Origin: CAZJDM01 sp964544765
GTDB taxonomy: Bacteria > Bdellovibrionota_B > Oligoflexia > CAYFLR01
DNA length: 7,166 nucleotides
Assembly (NCBI GenBank): GCA_964544765.1
Contig: CAZJDM010000203.1
Coordinates: 1-7,166, forward strand
Reading direction: 5' to 3'
The position numbers and the translations under genes were made by a program. This document shows, one piece after another, positions 1 to 6,836 of this stretch. The notes beneath the pieces are model-generated. The model was given only the letters and a program-made list of their open reading frames with translations, had not been told where the DNA came from and made no database searches. The first letter of the stretch is position 1; each line of letters opens with the position of its first letter.

Positions 1-840
1 CAATATCCACCTAAATTGTTAATTGTTGAGTATAATGGTGACCCTATTAAAAATACTAAAAGAGGCGCGGAAAGTAAAAGTAGTAAAAAAAGTAAAAATA
101 GTCCAAAAACGAAAAATACCTACACTGCTTTTTTAGGTAAAGGTATTACTTTCGATAGTGGTGGTTTAAATTTAAAACCAACTGGATCAATTGAATCCAT
201 GAAAACTGACATGGCTGGTGCGGCAGCGATCATTGGCTTACTAAGTAATACCGTTAAGCTGAAACCTAAACAAAATTTGATTTTTGCCTGTGCCATCGCT
301 GAGAATATGATATCGGAAAAATCATATAAACCTGGCGATGTTATTAAAAGTTATAGTGGTAAAACGGTCGAAATTTTAAATACCGATGCTGAAGGACGAC
401 TAATCCTGGCTGACTCGATATCTTATCTATGTAAACACTACGAATTGAATACTTTGATTGATATCGCCACCTTAACAGGTGCTTGTGTTTACGCTTTAGG
501 TTTTGATCATGCTGGATTAATAACAAACTCTGATAAACTAGCCAATAAATTACGCAAACTTGGCACTGAAACAGATGACCGGGTATGGAGACTCCCATAT
601 TATCCCAAATTAATGGAACACATAAAATCCAATATAGCGGATATTAAAAACACCGGACAAAATAGAAGTGCTGGAACAATCAGCGCAGCGGCTTTTTTAA
701 AAGCCTTTGTTAAAAAGGGGGTCAATTGGGCTCATATTGATATCGCAGGTACCGGCAGAGCAAAAACAGATTACTGGTATTATAATCAAGGAAGTACAGG
801 AGCCGGAGTACGTTTGTTAACATCTTTTATTATGGAGTGA
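1..840 (+). CDS. pepA: Leucyl aminopeptidase (M17 family), 5'-truncated by window edge
   Basis: This is the C-terminal catalytic part (279 residues visible) of a dimetal leucine aminopeptidase, a cytosolic enzyme that removes N-terminal residues from peptides. The frame is open from base 1 and begins QYPPKLLIVEY, the usual lead-in to the catalytic domain, so the TTG at 16 is not a true start. In fragment numbering, the metal and active-site set is present: K47 and D52 in GKGITFDSGG, K59, D70 in KTDMAGAA, and D129, E131 and R133 in the family signature NTDAEGRL (127-134). Later motifs (IDIATLTGA, WRLPYY, AHIDIAGT) also fit. Odd feature: between EYNG and FLGKG lies a Lys/Ser-rich stretch (about residues 14-37) some 20 residues longer than my recollection of the E. 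coli PepA loop. The gene ends in TGA before a weak hairpin. Family assignment is very secure; the symbol follows the family. Confidence 0.96.
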   Translation, partial: QYPPKLLIVEYNGDPIKNTKRGAESKSSKKSKNSPKTKNTYTAFLGKGITFDSGGLNLKPTGSIESMKTDMAGAAAIIGLLSNTVKLKPKQNLIFACAIAENMISEKSYKPGDVIKSYSGKTVEILNTDAEGRLILADSISYLCKHYELNTLIDIATLTGACVYALGFDHAGLITNSDKLANKLRKLGTETDDRVWRLPYYPKLMEHIKSNIADIKNTGQNRSAGTISAAAFLKAFVKKGVNWAHIDIAGTGRAKTDYWYYNQGSTGAGVRLLTSFIME

Positions 841-842
841 AG

Positions 843-874
843 AACCCAGCTACTAAAGATCGGTGGGTTTTCTT
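843..874 (+). terminator. Possible weak intrinsic terminator after the aminopeptidase gene
   Basis: Three bases after the TGA stop, AACCCA (843-848) can pair with TGGGTT (864-869), leaving a 15-base loop, and is followed by TTCTT. The short stem, large loop and interrupted T-run make this a weak candidate. It sits in the right place, between the aminopeptidase and the next gene at 923. Seen in sequence; function inferred. Confidence 0.4.
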
Positions 875-911
875 GCAAAATTTATAAATTTATATTATTT
901 GACAATACATC

Positions 912-917
912 AAGGAG
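912..917 (+). promoter_or_regulatory. Ribosome binding site of the VKOR-DsbA gene
   Basis: AAGGAG lies 5 bases before the ATG at 923 and supports that start. No convincing promoter could be placed in the 82-base gap; a TTGACA at 899-904 is too close to the start codon to serve this gene. Confidence 0.8.
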
Positions 918-922
918 AATAA

Positions 923-2188
923 ATGTCTGGATCAAAATGGAACTGGTTGCTTATTATTACCATTTTACTGGCTGTAATCGATGCATTTTACCTTACAACT
1001 CATTATTATAAGATAAACATATTAAATCCAGTGGAAGCTAGTTTTTGCTCAATCAGCCAAGATTTTGACTGTGATGAAGTTGCTAAAAGTTCTGCCGCTT
1101 CCATAGCTGACATACCTGTTTCTACTATCGGATTATTTGCTTACCTCTTTCTCGCTTTTTTAACCTTAATAGGACATTATAGGAAAAACTTAAAATCAGA
1201 GATTCTATCCACTATTGTGGTTATTGCCAGTTTGATGTTTTGTTTCTCCATTTATATGGCATTTCTTTCCTTTACTCAGGTTAATACTTTTTGTTTATTA
1301 TGTATTTTTCTTTATATTCTTAATTTATTAATAGTAATATTTGCCTTTTTAGCTCTTAATTATTCGTTTTCGAAATCGTTTTCTCATTTCTTTGGTACCA
1401 TAAAGTCCAGACCCAGTTATCTATTTGTGTTGTTACTTTTAGCTATATCATCAGCATTTATTTCCCTTATAGCTAATACCCTTACCTTAAAACACTATGA
1501 ATCTCTTGACCTACAAGGCCCTATTGTCCAAGAAAATCCATATCCATCCCACAATGATCGTAATAATCCACCATCTACTAGCAATACCCCAAAATCTAAC
1601 CTAGAAAAGGCTCTTGAAGAATTTGATAATCTCCGTGTAGAAGAGATCAATACATCCGACTCCCCTATTAAGGGTCCCGATTCTGCACCAATTGAAATAG
1701 TTGATTATAGTGACTTTCAATGCGCATATTGTAAAAAAACGCATGATATTCTTTCCCGTATAAGCGAAAAATTTAAATCGAAAGTTAAAATTATATACAA
1801 ACATTATCCTCTTGATCAAAGTTGTAATGACCAAATAAAAAGACCTATGCACACTTTAGCCTGCGAAACGTCCAAATATTCTTACTGTGCTTATAAACAA
1901 GGATTATTCTGGTCCTTTGCTGATCGAATCTTTGAAAACCAACAATATTTGACCAAAGATTTTCTGGTTCAATTATCAGAAAACGGTAACTTCAACCAAG
2001 AAAAATTCAAAAAATGCTTATCTGATAAAGCTAATAAAAGAATTAAACAGGATGTTGATGAAGCTAACCGAATAGACATTCATTATACTCCTACCTTATT
2101 TTTAAATGGTAGAAGAATTTCCAATATTTCCCCAGGGCCAACTGAATCAATATTAGAAGGGTTGATTAAGCGCCAATTAAACTTATAG
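923..2188 (+). CDS. VKOR-DsbA fusion: membrane quinone-linked disulfide oxidase with periplasmic thioredoxin domain
   Basis: The 421-residue protein joins both halves of a disulfide-forming pathway. Residues 1-145 are a vitamin K epoxide reductase (VKOR) domain. TM1 is about 8-27. A periplasmic loop carries Cys42 and Cys50 (FDCDEVAKSS), then the IPVS motif (64-67) and TM2. TM3 and TM4 follow, with the quinone-side pair Cys124/Cys127 (FCLLC). A fifth TM (about 165-185) returns the chain to the periplasm. After a Pro/Asn/Ser-rich linker (200-225) comes a DsbA-like thioredoxin fold (about 248-421) with active site CAYC (267-270) and cis-Pro390 in YTPT. Cys301, Cys314, Cys322 and Cys365 are extra. 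By family knowledge, VKOR passes electrons from the Trx domain to quinone. The predicted topology puts all redox cysteines on the periplasmic side. The gene stands alone, convergent with the PilZ-like gene 43 bases downstream. Fold assignment is secure; client proteins are unknown. Confidence 0.93.
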   Translation: MSGSKWNWLLIITILLAVIDAFYLTTHYYKINILNPVEASFCSISQDFDCDEVAKSSAASIADIPVSTIGLFAYLFLAFLTLIGHYRKNLKSEILSTIVVIASLMFCFSIYMAFLSFTQVNTFCLLCIFLYILNLLIVIFAFLALNYSFSKSFSHFFGTIKSRPSYLFVLLLLAISSAFISLIANTLTLKHYESLDLQGPIVQENPYPSHNDRNNPPSTSNTPKSNLEKALEEFDNLRVEEINTSDSPIKGPDSAPIEIVDYSDFQCAYCKKTHDILSRISEKFKSKVKIIYKHYPLDQSCNDQIKRPMHTLACETSKYSYCAYKQGLFWSFADRIFENQQYLTKDFLVQLSENGNFNQEKFKKCLSDKANKRIKQDVDEANRIDIHYTPTLFLNGRRISNISPGPTESILEGLIKRQLNL

Positions 2189-2189
2189 C

Positions 2190-2228
2190 TGGATTGGGCA
2201 GAAAAAATCCAATTAATATAATCCAATC
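2190..2228. terminator. Possible weak hairpin(s) between convergent genes
   Basis: The 43-base gap between two convergent stop codons holds TGGATT (2190-2195) complementary to AATCCA (2206-2211), and an alternative longer-range pair GATTGG (2192-2197) with CCAATC (2223-2228). AATCCAAT occurs twice (2206-2213, 2220-2227). Neither strand has a T-run directly after a GC-rich stem, so termination here is only a positional inference. Confidence 0.3.
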
Positions 2229-2231
2229 TAA

Positions 2232-3059
2232 TTATGTCAATAAACATGAATGTTGCTTTTCGACAAAGGCACAATGTAAATTGGTTTTCCCAAACTCGGT
2301 AGTTACTTCTCTCACAAACGCAAAAACATTCACAATTCGAAGATTAATAGAAATAGGTATATATAAGGGAGTGTAAACCATTGAACCTTCCTTAAACTTA
2401 ATCTTTCCTGTATCCGCAACTGCTAAAAGATATCCTCCTCTAGATAAGTTTAAAAGCGTCCCTCTCAACTTCTCTGAATGACCGGCAAGCTGGATCATAG
2501 GGTCATAGCTATCCAGACCTCCTTCAGAAAAATATTCCTGACACAGCAATTCTTTACTTGTTTGGGTAGTAGGAATGACATGGTATCTGCGTCTAAGCCG
2601 TAATGAACCTGATTTAATCGATTTAATAATATCATTACTAACCACATATATATCAATTTCCCGACGAGTCTTGAATCGTTTAAATTCGCGAGGATCTTCT
2701 CTTTTCAGGGAAAGGGTTTTTTCTTGCTGTCCAGCTATACTACATGGACAACAATAATTAACATGGGAAGCTAGATCACGAAAAACCAGGTAAACAAGCG
2801 CATCTTCGGCAACCTCATCTAAATTAGTAGCTTCTGTAGTAAAAAGTAATTCTTCCTTTTCATCTAAAGACAAAAAGCCTCTAAAAGTGGGACTCCCTTT
2901 AATAGCAACATTCACTTCTCTACTACCATTAAAGTAATCATTGAAATTGGGATTTGACTTTATAAAGGATATATCCTTAAAAACATTGGTAGGATTAAGG
3001 CGCATTTTAACACTGGAACTTAAATCCAGATCCTTGTACTCTTCTTTGAGCTCTGCCAT
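2232..3059 (-). CDS. Probable divergent PilZ-domain protein
   Basis: This 275-residue soluble protein has no signal peptide or membrane segment. The C-terminal part resembles a PilZ c-di-GMP-binding domain. REFKR (124-128) fits the RxxxR motif and begins a basic stretch (KRFKTRR, 127-133). NLSRGG (204-209) fits [DN]-x-S-x-x-G. Beta-rich segments follow (SMVYTPLYIPISINLRIVNVFAFV, then an ending resembling LHCAFVE). The distance between the two motifs, about 75 residues, is longer than usual. A second RxxxR (154-158, within LRLRRRYH) might be the real one, so the assignment is tentative. The N-terminal part (1-110) looks like a separate beta-rich domain and ends in a Cys cluster, CCPC (103-106). 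Start: the frame extends upstream to a TTG at 3092, but the ATG at 3059 has a strong GAGGAG five bases before it, so I chose 3059. The gene lies 73 bases downstream of htpG in the same direction and may share its transcript. Confidence 0.6.
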   Translation of the reverse strand: MAELKEEYKDLDLSSSVKMRLNPTNVFKDISFIKSNPNFNDYFNGSREVNVAIKGSPTFRGFLSLDEKEELLFTTEATNLDEVAEDALVYLVFRDLASHVNYCCPCSIAGQQEKTLSLKREDPREFKRFKTRREIDIYVVSNDIIKSIKSGSLRLRRRYHVIPTTQTSKELLCQEYFSEGGLDSYDPMIQLAGHSEKLRGTLLNLSRGGYLLAVADTGKIKFKEGSMVYTPLYIPISINLRIVNVFAFVREVTTEFGKTNLHCAFVEKQHSCLLT

Positions 3060-3064
3060 AAGCT

Positions 3065-3070
3065 CTCCTC
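3065..3070 (-). promoter_or_regulatory. Ribosome binding site deciding the PilZ-like start
   Basis: GAGGAG on the minus strand lies 5 bases before the ATG at 3059. No comparable site precedes the upstream in-frame TTG at 3092, so the protein begins MAELKEEYKD. Confidence 0.8.
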
Positions 3071-3132
3071 GATTGTAGAAAAATGAATACAAAAAAATTA
3101 AATTTTAAAACCTAACAAATCTACTATTAAGT

Positions 3133-5049
3133 CTAAGTCGTTAATGAATTTGACATGAGGTCACTTACTATTTTACCAAATTTTGCAGGTTCAGCAACTT
3201 TTCCACCTTCACCAATAACGGCCAAATCATAAAGTAAGCTAGCATAATCATTTAATACAGGGCTTTCCTTATCTTTTTCATATAAGGCTCTCATTTTCTC
3301 AACCACTGGATGTTCAAGATTTATTTCTAAGACTCGTTTATTATCTGGAACAGGCTGCCCGGAAGCTTTTAAAATCTTTTCCATATAGGCACTCATATCA
3401 TGATCTCCACCAGCCAAACAAGAAAGGGAATTTGTCAAACGAGTAGAAGGTTGAACTTCTTTAACATAAGCATCCAATTTCTTTTTGATGACCTCAAATA
3501 GTCCAGAAAAACCTTCTTTTTTCTTCTCGTCAACTTTTTCATCAAGGCCCAAGTCACCTTTTTCAGCACTCTTTAGAGGTTTTTTATTATATTCATTTAA
3601 GCTACGTACTACCCATTCATCCACCGGATCTACCATTAAAAGAACTTCATATCCTCGATCTTTCAATCTTTCCAAATGAGGGCTGTTCAAAAGAGCCTCA
3701 ACACTCTCACCTGTTAAATAATAGATATCTTTTTGATCAGGCGGCATATTTTTAATATATTCATCAAGTGTTACCCATTTTCCATCCGATTTGGTGGTCT
3801 TATATCGAACCAATTCAGCAATTTTGTCTTTATTTTCAAAATCAGTATGAATACCTTCTTTAAGCACCTGACCAAACTCTTGGTAAAAGGTTTCAAAATC
3901 TTTTTGATCCAATTTCTTGAGTTCACTAAAAATCTTTTTTACCAAATTCTTACGAATATTAATTACCAATTTATCCTGCTGTAGGATCTCCCTGCTTATA
4001 TTAAGATTTAAATCAGGTGCATCCACAACGCCCTTAATATAACGAAGATATTCCGGCACCAGTTCCTTACAATCTTCCATGATAAAAACTCGCTTACAAT
4101 ATAAATTTACTCCGTGTTTTCTATCATGTTGGAACAAATCAAAAGGAGCCTTGGAGGGGATATATAATAAGGCGTTATACTCGGTAGTACCTTCTAATTT
4201 CCAGTGCATTTTCTTTAATGGAGGGTTCCAATCATGACTAACATGTTGATAGAATTTATTATATTCTTCATCTTTAACATCTTTTTTATCCCTCATCCAT
4301 ATGGCTTTCATGGAATTCAAGGTTTCTTCTTTAATAACTTTTTTATATTTATCTTTAATGGGTTTATTATCTTTATCTAATTCAGGTTCTTGTTTTTCCA
4401 CATCCATCCTAATTGGATAGGAAACAAAATCAGAGTGACTGGTAACGGTAGATCGTACGGTCCATTCTTCAGTGAAATCTTTTCCTATTTCATCTGACTT
4501 CTTAAGATAAACAGTAATGGTTGTTCCTCTGGTATCTTTTTGGGTCTCTTCTATGGAATAGTTACCTTCGCCTGTTGATTCCCACTTAGTAGCTTTATCT
4601 GAACCGGCGGCTCTGGTTACTAATGTAATCTTATCGGCAACCATAAAGGCACTATAAAAACCCACTCCAAACTGACCAATTAATTCGCTACTCAATGTTT
4701 TTTTGTTATTACTCTTTTTTACCATCTCCAAAAACTGACTAGTTCCACTTTTAGCAATTGTACCTATATTTTCAATCACTTCATCATATGTCATGCCAAT
4801 GCCGTTATCAGCTACTTCTAAGGTATTTTTCTTTTTATCGATTGTAAGTTTGACATGTAAATCACTCTCATCACCCATTAATTCAGGTTTAGTTTGAGCT
4901 TCAAACCTTAATTTATCCATAGCATCTGAGGCATTAGATATTAATTCTCTTAAAAAGATTTCTTTGTTTGAATATAGAGAATTTACAATTAAATCTAGTA
5001 GTTGCTTAATTTCTGTCTTGAACTCATGAGTTTGTTTTGCTGGGGACAT
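3133..5049 (-). CDS. htpG: HtpG, bacterial Hsp90 chaperone
   Basis: The full-length 638-residue cytosolic ATP-dependent chaperone is close to the 624 residues of E. coli HtpG. The N-terminal GHKL ATPase domain (about 1-215) has the Hsp90 signature YSNKEIFLRE (26-35) with catalytic Glu35, Asn39 in ISNASDA, DNGIGM (81-86) and the glycine-rich GQFGVGFYS (125-133). A charged linker (about 218-242) leads to the middle domain, which contains the conserved LNLNISREILQ with catalytic Arg353. The C-terminal dimerisation domain ends around 638. The ATG at 5049 has a near-perfect AGGAGGT site (5054-5060) three to four bases upstream, and a heat-shock-like promoter lies before it. The PilZ-like gene follows in the same direction. 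No terminator with a GC stem is visible after the stop, only an AT-rich run with T7 on the minus strand. Identification is certain. Confidence 0.99.
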   Translation of the reverse strand: MSPAKQTHEFKTEIKQLLDLIVNSLYSNKEIFLRELISNASDAMDKLRFEAQTKPELMGDESDLHVKLTIDKKKNTLEVADNGIGMTYDEVIENIGTIAKSGTSQFLEMVKKSNNKKTLSSELIGQFGVGFYSAFMVADKITLVTRAAGSDKATKWESTGEGNYSIEETQKDTRGTTITVYLKKSDEIGKDFTEEWTVRSTVTSHSDFVSYPIRMDVEKQEPELDKDNKPIKDKYKKVIKEETLNSMKAIWMRDKKDVKDEEYNKFYQHVSHDWNPPLKKMHWKLEGTTEYNALLYIPSKAPFDLFQHDRKHGVNLYCKRVFIMEDCKELVPEYLRYIKGVVDAPDLNLNISREILQQDKLVINIRKNLVKKIFSELKKLDQKDFETFYQEFGQVLKEGIHTDFENKDKIAELVRYKTTKSDGKWVTLDEYIKNMPPDQKDIYYLTGESVEALLNSPHLERLKDRGYEVLLMVDPVDEWVVRSLNEYNKKPLKSAEKGDLGLDEKVDEKKKEGFSGLFEVIKKKLDAYVKEVQPSTRLTNSLSCLAGGDHDMSAYMEKILKASGQPVPDNKRVLEINLEHPVVEKMRALYEKDKESPVLNDYASLLYDLAVIGEGGKVAEPAKFGKIVSDLMSNSLTT

Positions 5050-5089
5050 TGTTACCTCCTAAAGAATCATCGCAATAAACACAGAGATA

Positions 5090-5117
5090 ACATGGTGCAA
5101 AAGAAACAAATGTCAAG
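5090..5117 (-). promoter_or_regulatory. Heat-shock (sigma-32-like) promoter of htpG
   Basis: On the minus strand CTTGACA (5117-5111) is followed after 13 bases by CACCATGT (5097-5090). Against the sigma-32 consensus CTTGAAA / CCCCATNT this differs at one position in each box, with a permitted spacer. The same TTGACA could serve sigma-70 with TGTTAT 18 bases on, but that -10 is weaker. Transcription would begin roughly 35 bases before the ATG at 5049. No CIRCE-type inverted repeat was seen. Match seen directly; use inferred from htpG being a heat-shock gene. Confidence 0.65.
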
Positions 5118-5122
5118 AGTTC

Positions 5123-5234
5123 AAACTGAATAAATATACCTTTACTTAAATCTTTTTTGTAGACTGAATAAAGATATCTTTCTTAAACATTTTTAGTAGA
5201 TTGAATAAATACATCTTTTCTAAGCATTTTCAAG
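5123..5234. repeat. Three-copy degenerate tandem repeat (37-38 bp units) overlapping the fetB 3' end
   Basis: Three units lie head to tail: 5123-5160 (38 bp), 5161-5197 (37 bp) and 5198-5234 (37 bp). Each has the core TGAATAAA-TA followed by CTTT, CTTAA or CTAAG, then a T-run. By hand alignment units 2 and 3 share 28 of 37 bases, and units 1 and 2 about 31 of 38 with one gap. Unit 3 codes the FetB C-terminal peptide; units 1 and 2 lie mostly beyond the stop codon, upstream of the htpG promoter. Confidence 0.8.
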
Positions 5235-5995
5235 TGGTTGAAAAATGATTTAATAGATATTCTTAAAGTTAAAAAGGCCGAAAGGATGGAAGACGTGAAT
5301 ATTACTAGCATAATTGCAAGTTGATATTTTATGGCTACCCATGGAGACGAACCACTTAATATTTGTCCGGTCATCATCCCTGGAAGGGCAACGATCCCCA
5401 TTGCTGACATGGAAGCAATAGCTGGCGCCATAGCAGCTCTAATAGCTTCGGTCATAAATGGTTTGGTTGCCTCTTGCAAATTGGCTCCTAAAAATAAATA
5501 GGTAAAATATCTTTCTTCACTTTGACGTAAGTCACCATAAAACCTATCTAACGCTATAATATTATAACGTAAAATATTTCCTAAAATCATACCCCCCACG
5601 GGTATCACATATCTAGCTTCCCAAAGTGGTTCGGGATTAATTATAATCAAAACTAAAAAAGCGGTATTTAGAAGTACACCAACAAGTAATCCCCATAATA
5701 AAGGGAAAAAGGTTTTTCTTAATGATAATGAAGTGCCTCTTATAATAGTATGATTGGCCACTACAATCATTACTAATAGATATAATATATTTAACCACCA
5801 TTGATTATATTTGAATAAAAACCCTAGATAGAGAGCAACTAAGAACAATTGAACGGTCATTCGCAAAGCTGCCCAAAGTAATGATCGATTTAAATCAATG
5901 TCATACAAGTAAAAAATTAAAAGTGGAACTATTAATAAAAGGTACATAAATCCCAAAGAAGACCATGGTAGATCAATAATAGCATTCATAGTCAT
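5183..5995 (-). CDS. fetB: FetB-like (UPF0014) ABC exporter permease
   Basis: The 270-residue inner-membrane protein belongs to the FetB/YbbM family, the membrane subunit of the FetAB transporter implicated in iron export in E. coli. Multiple hydrophobic segments are visible (about 13-31, 38-61, 66-81, 97-120, 130-147, 195-212, 225-245). Family motifs are RMTVQL (45-50), IPVGGMILGN (131-140) and ALPGMMTGQILSG (203-215) followed by AIKYQ (221-225). The ATG at 5995 overlaps the fetA stop as ATGA, indicating translational coupling; a second ATG two codons later is possible. The C-terminal tail (KMLRKDVFIQST, 256-267) is coded by one unit of a tandem repeat that continues past the stop, so the tail may be recently altered. 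Family membership is secure; the transported metal is inferred from the family. Confidence 0.93.
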   Translation of the reverse strand: MTMNAIIDLPWSSLGFMYLLLIVPLLIFYLYDIDLNRSLLWAALRMTVQLFLVALYLGFLFKYNQWWLNILYLLVMIVVANHTIIRGTSLSLRKTFFPLLWGLLVGVLLNTAFLVLIIINPEPLWEARYVIPVGGMILGNILRYNIIALDRFYGDLRQSEERYFTYLFLGANLQEATKPFMTEAIRAAMAPAIASMSAMGIVALPGMMTGQILSGSSPWVAIKYQLAIMLVIFTSSILSAFLTLRISIKSFFNHLKMLRKDVFIQSTKNV

Positions 5996-6642
5996 TTAAC
6001 CTCTTGAACAATTCTACCCGTAGCCATCTGATAGCCACAATCACAATTTTCTATCCAATCTGGATCATGGGATATTGAAATAGTGGTACAACTCTGTTCC
6101 TTAAATAGGTTCCACACCAATCTAGCAGTTTCTTTATCCAAACCAGAAGTTATTTCGTCACATAAGAAAATTCTTTTTTTCATTAACAAAGCTCTGGCAA
6201 TCACAATTCTTTGTTTTTCTCCTCCCGATAAGGTTTGGGTTGATTGCTCTAAAATGTTACCATTTAACGATAGTTTATCGAGTAGAGATTTTATATTTTC
6301 TAAAGTTGGATTTTGACCACGATTTGATTTATAGGTATATGGCAACAAAAGAGCATCTTGTACGGTCTTGGCTCCCAATTCTGGTTCTTGACCTAGATAA
6401 GCGACATCACGCCAAAAAACATTATAACTTCCAGCATTAAGCTCCTCTCCATTAAATAATACCTTACCGGAATCAAGTGAATAGATACCTAAAAGCGTTT
6501 TAAAAATCGATGTTTTGCCCGCCCCGGATTTACCATAAAAACATATATGTTCATTTTCCTTAACAGCAAAAGATAGGTTGTTTAACAAGATGTTCCCTTG
6601 CTCTTGGACAATAACATTACAAAATTCTATCACCGGAACCAT
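5992..6642 (-). CDS. fetA: FetA-like ABC transporter ATP-binding protein
   Basis: The 216-residue cytoplasmic ATPase is paired with the FetB-like permease. All nucleotide-binding motifs are intact: Walker A GKSGAGKT (37-44), Q-loop Gln85 in YLGQEPEL, ABC signature LSGGEKQR (138-145), Walker B RIFLCDE with catalytic Glu163, D-loop SGLD (166-169) and H-loop His192 in SISHD. The length fits a single-domain ATPase of this family. The ATG at 6642 has AGGAAG nine bases upstream (6652-6657). The stop TGA overlaps the fetB start by four bases, so the two make one operon. The function as an iron exporter rests on the UPF0014 partner; the ATPase alone would be ambiguous. Confidence 0.9.
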   Translation of the reverse strand: MVPVIEFCNVIVQEQGNILLNNLSFAVKENEHICFYGKSGAGKTSIFKTLLGIYSLDSGKVLFNGEELNAGSYNVFWRDVAYLGQEPELGAKTVQDALLLPYTYKSNRGQNPTLENIKSLLDKLSLNGNILEQSTQTLSGGEKQRIVIARALLMKKRIFLCDEITSGLDKETARLVWNLFKEQSCTTISISHDPDWIENCDCGYQMATGRIVQEVK

Positions 6643-6675
6643 AAATTTTAGCTTCCTTTCCTAGATCGAAAGAAG

Positions 6676-6694
6676 CAGATAAACTATCATTATT
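6676..6694 (-). promoter_or_regulatory. Possible Fur-box-like site upstream of fetA
   Basis: The minus-strand 19-mer beginning AATAATGATAGTTT agrees with the Fur consensus GATAATGATAATCATTATC at about 11-12 of 19 positions and includes the small dyad GATA-N3-TATC (6678-6688). It lies about 35 bases before the fetA start. In an AT-rich region such a match can arise by chance, so this is tentative. Confidence 0.2.
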
Positions 6695-6766
6695 TCTACT
6701 TTAAGTAAAATAAAAGAAAAATTTCATCAAGACCTGATAAACTTGGCTAAAATATGAGTATTCTGT

Positions 6767-6806
6767 ACTCCAGTTAAGATTACTCATGAACATTCTTAAC
6801 TGGAGT
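6767..6806. terminator. 13-bp perfect inverted repeat, likely transcription terminator or attenuator
   Basis: ACTCCAGTTAAGA (6767-6779) is exactly complementary to TCTTAACTGGAGT (6794-6806), with a 14-base loop. It sits 30 bases beyond the stop of the Cys-rich gene and 125 bases before fetA, both on the minus strand, so it is well placed as a terminator of the former. The minus-strand side lacks an immediate T-run (only TTTT some 15 bases on), and the plus side has only TTT. The loop is complementary to flanking sequence (see findings). Confidence 0.55.
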
Positions 6807-6836
6807 TTAAAAACCTATCATGAAGTTTGAAGATCC

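Noticed and set aside
16..18. TTG as start of the aminopeptidase
   Set aside because: The frame is open to base 1 and the preceding residues QYPPK are family-typical, so the gene simply continues beyond the left edge.
899..904. TTGACA resembling a perfect -35 box
   Set aside because: A -10 box at normal spacing would fall at about 922-927, on the start codon of the VKOR-DsbA gene, and no TATAAT-like hexamer is there.
2575..2757. Plus-strand open frame inside the PilZ-like gene
   Set aside because: It is short, has no ribosome binding site, and lies antisense within a better supported gene.
3090..3092. TTG as start of the PilZ-like protein
   Set aside because: No ribosome binding site precedes it, while GAGGAG sits five bases before the in-frame ATG at 3059.
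5050..5090. CIRCE-type operator before htpG
   Set aside because: No 9-bp inverted repeat with 9-base spacing was found; the heat-shock promoter explains the region better.
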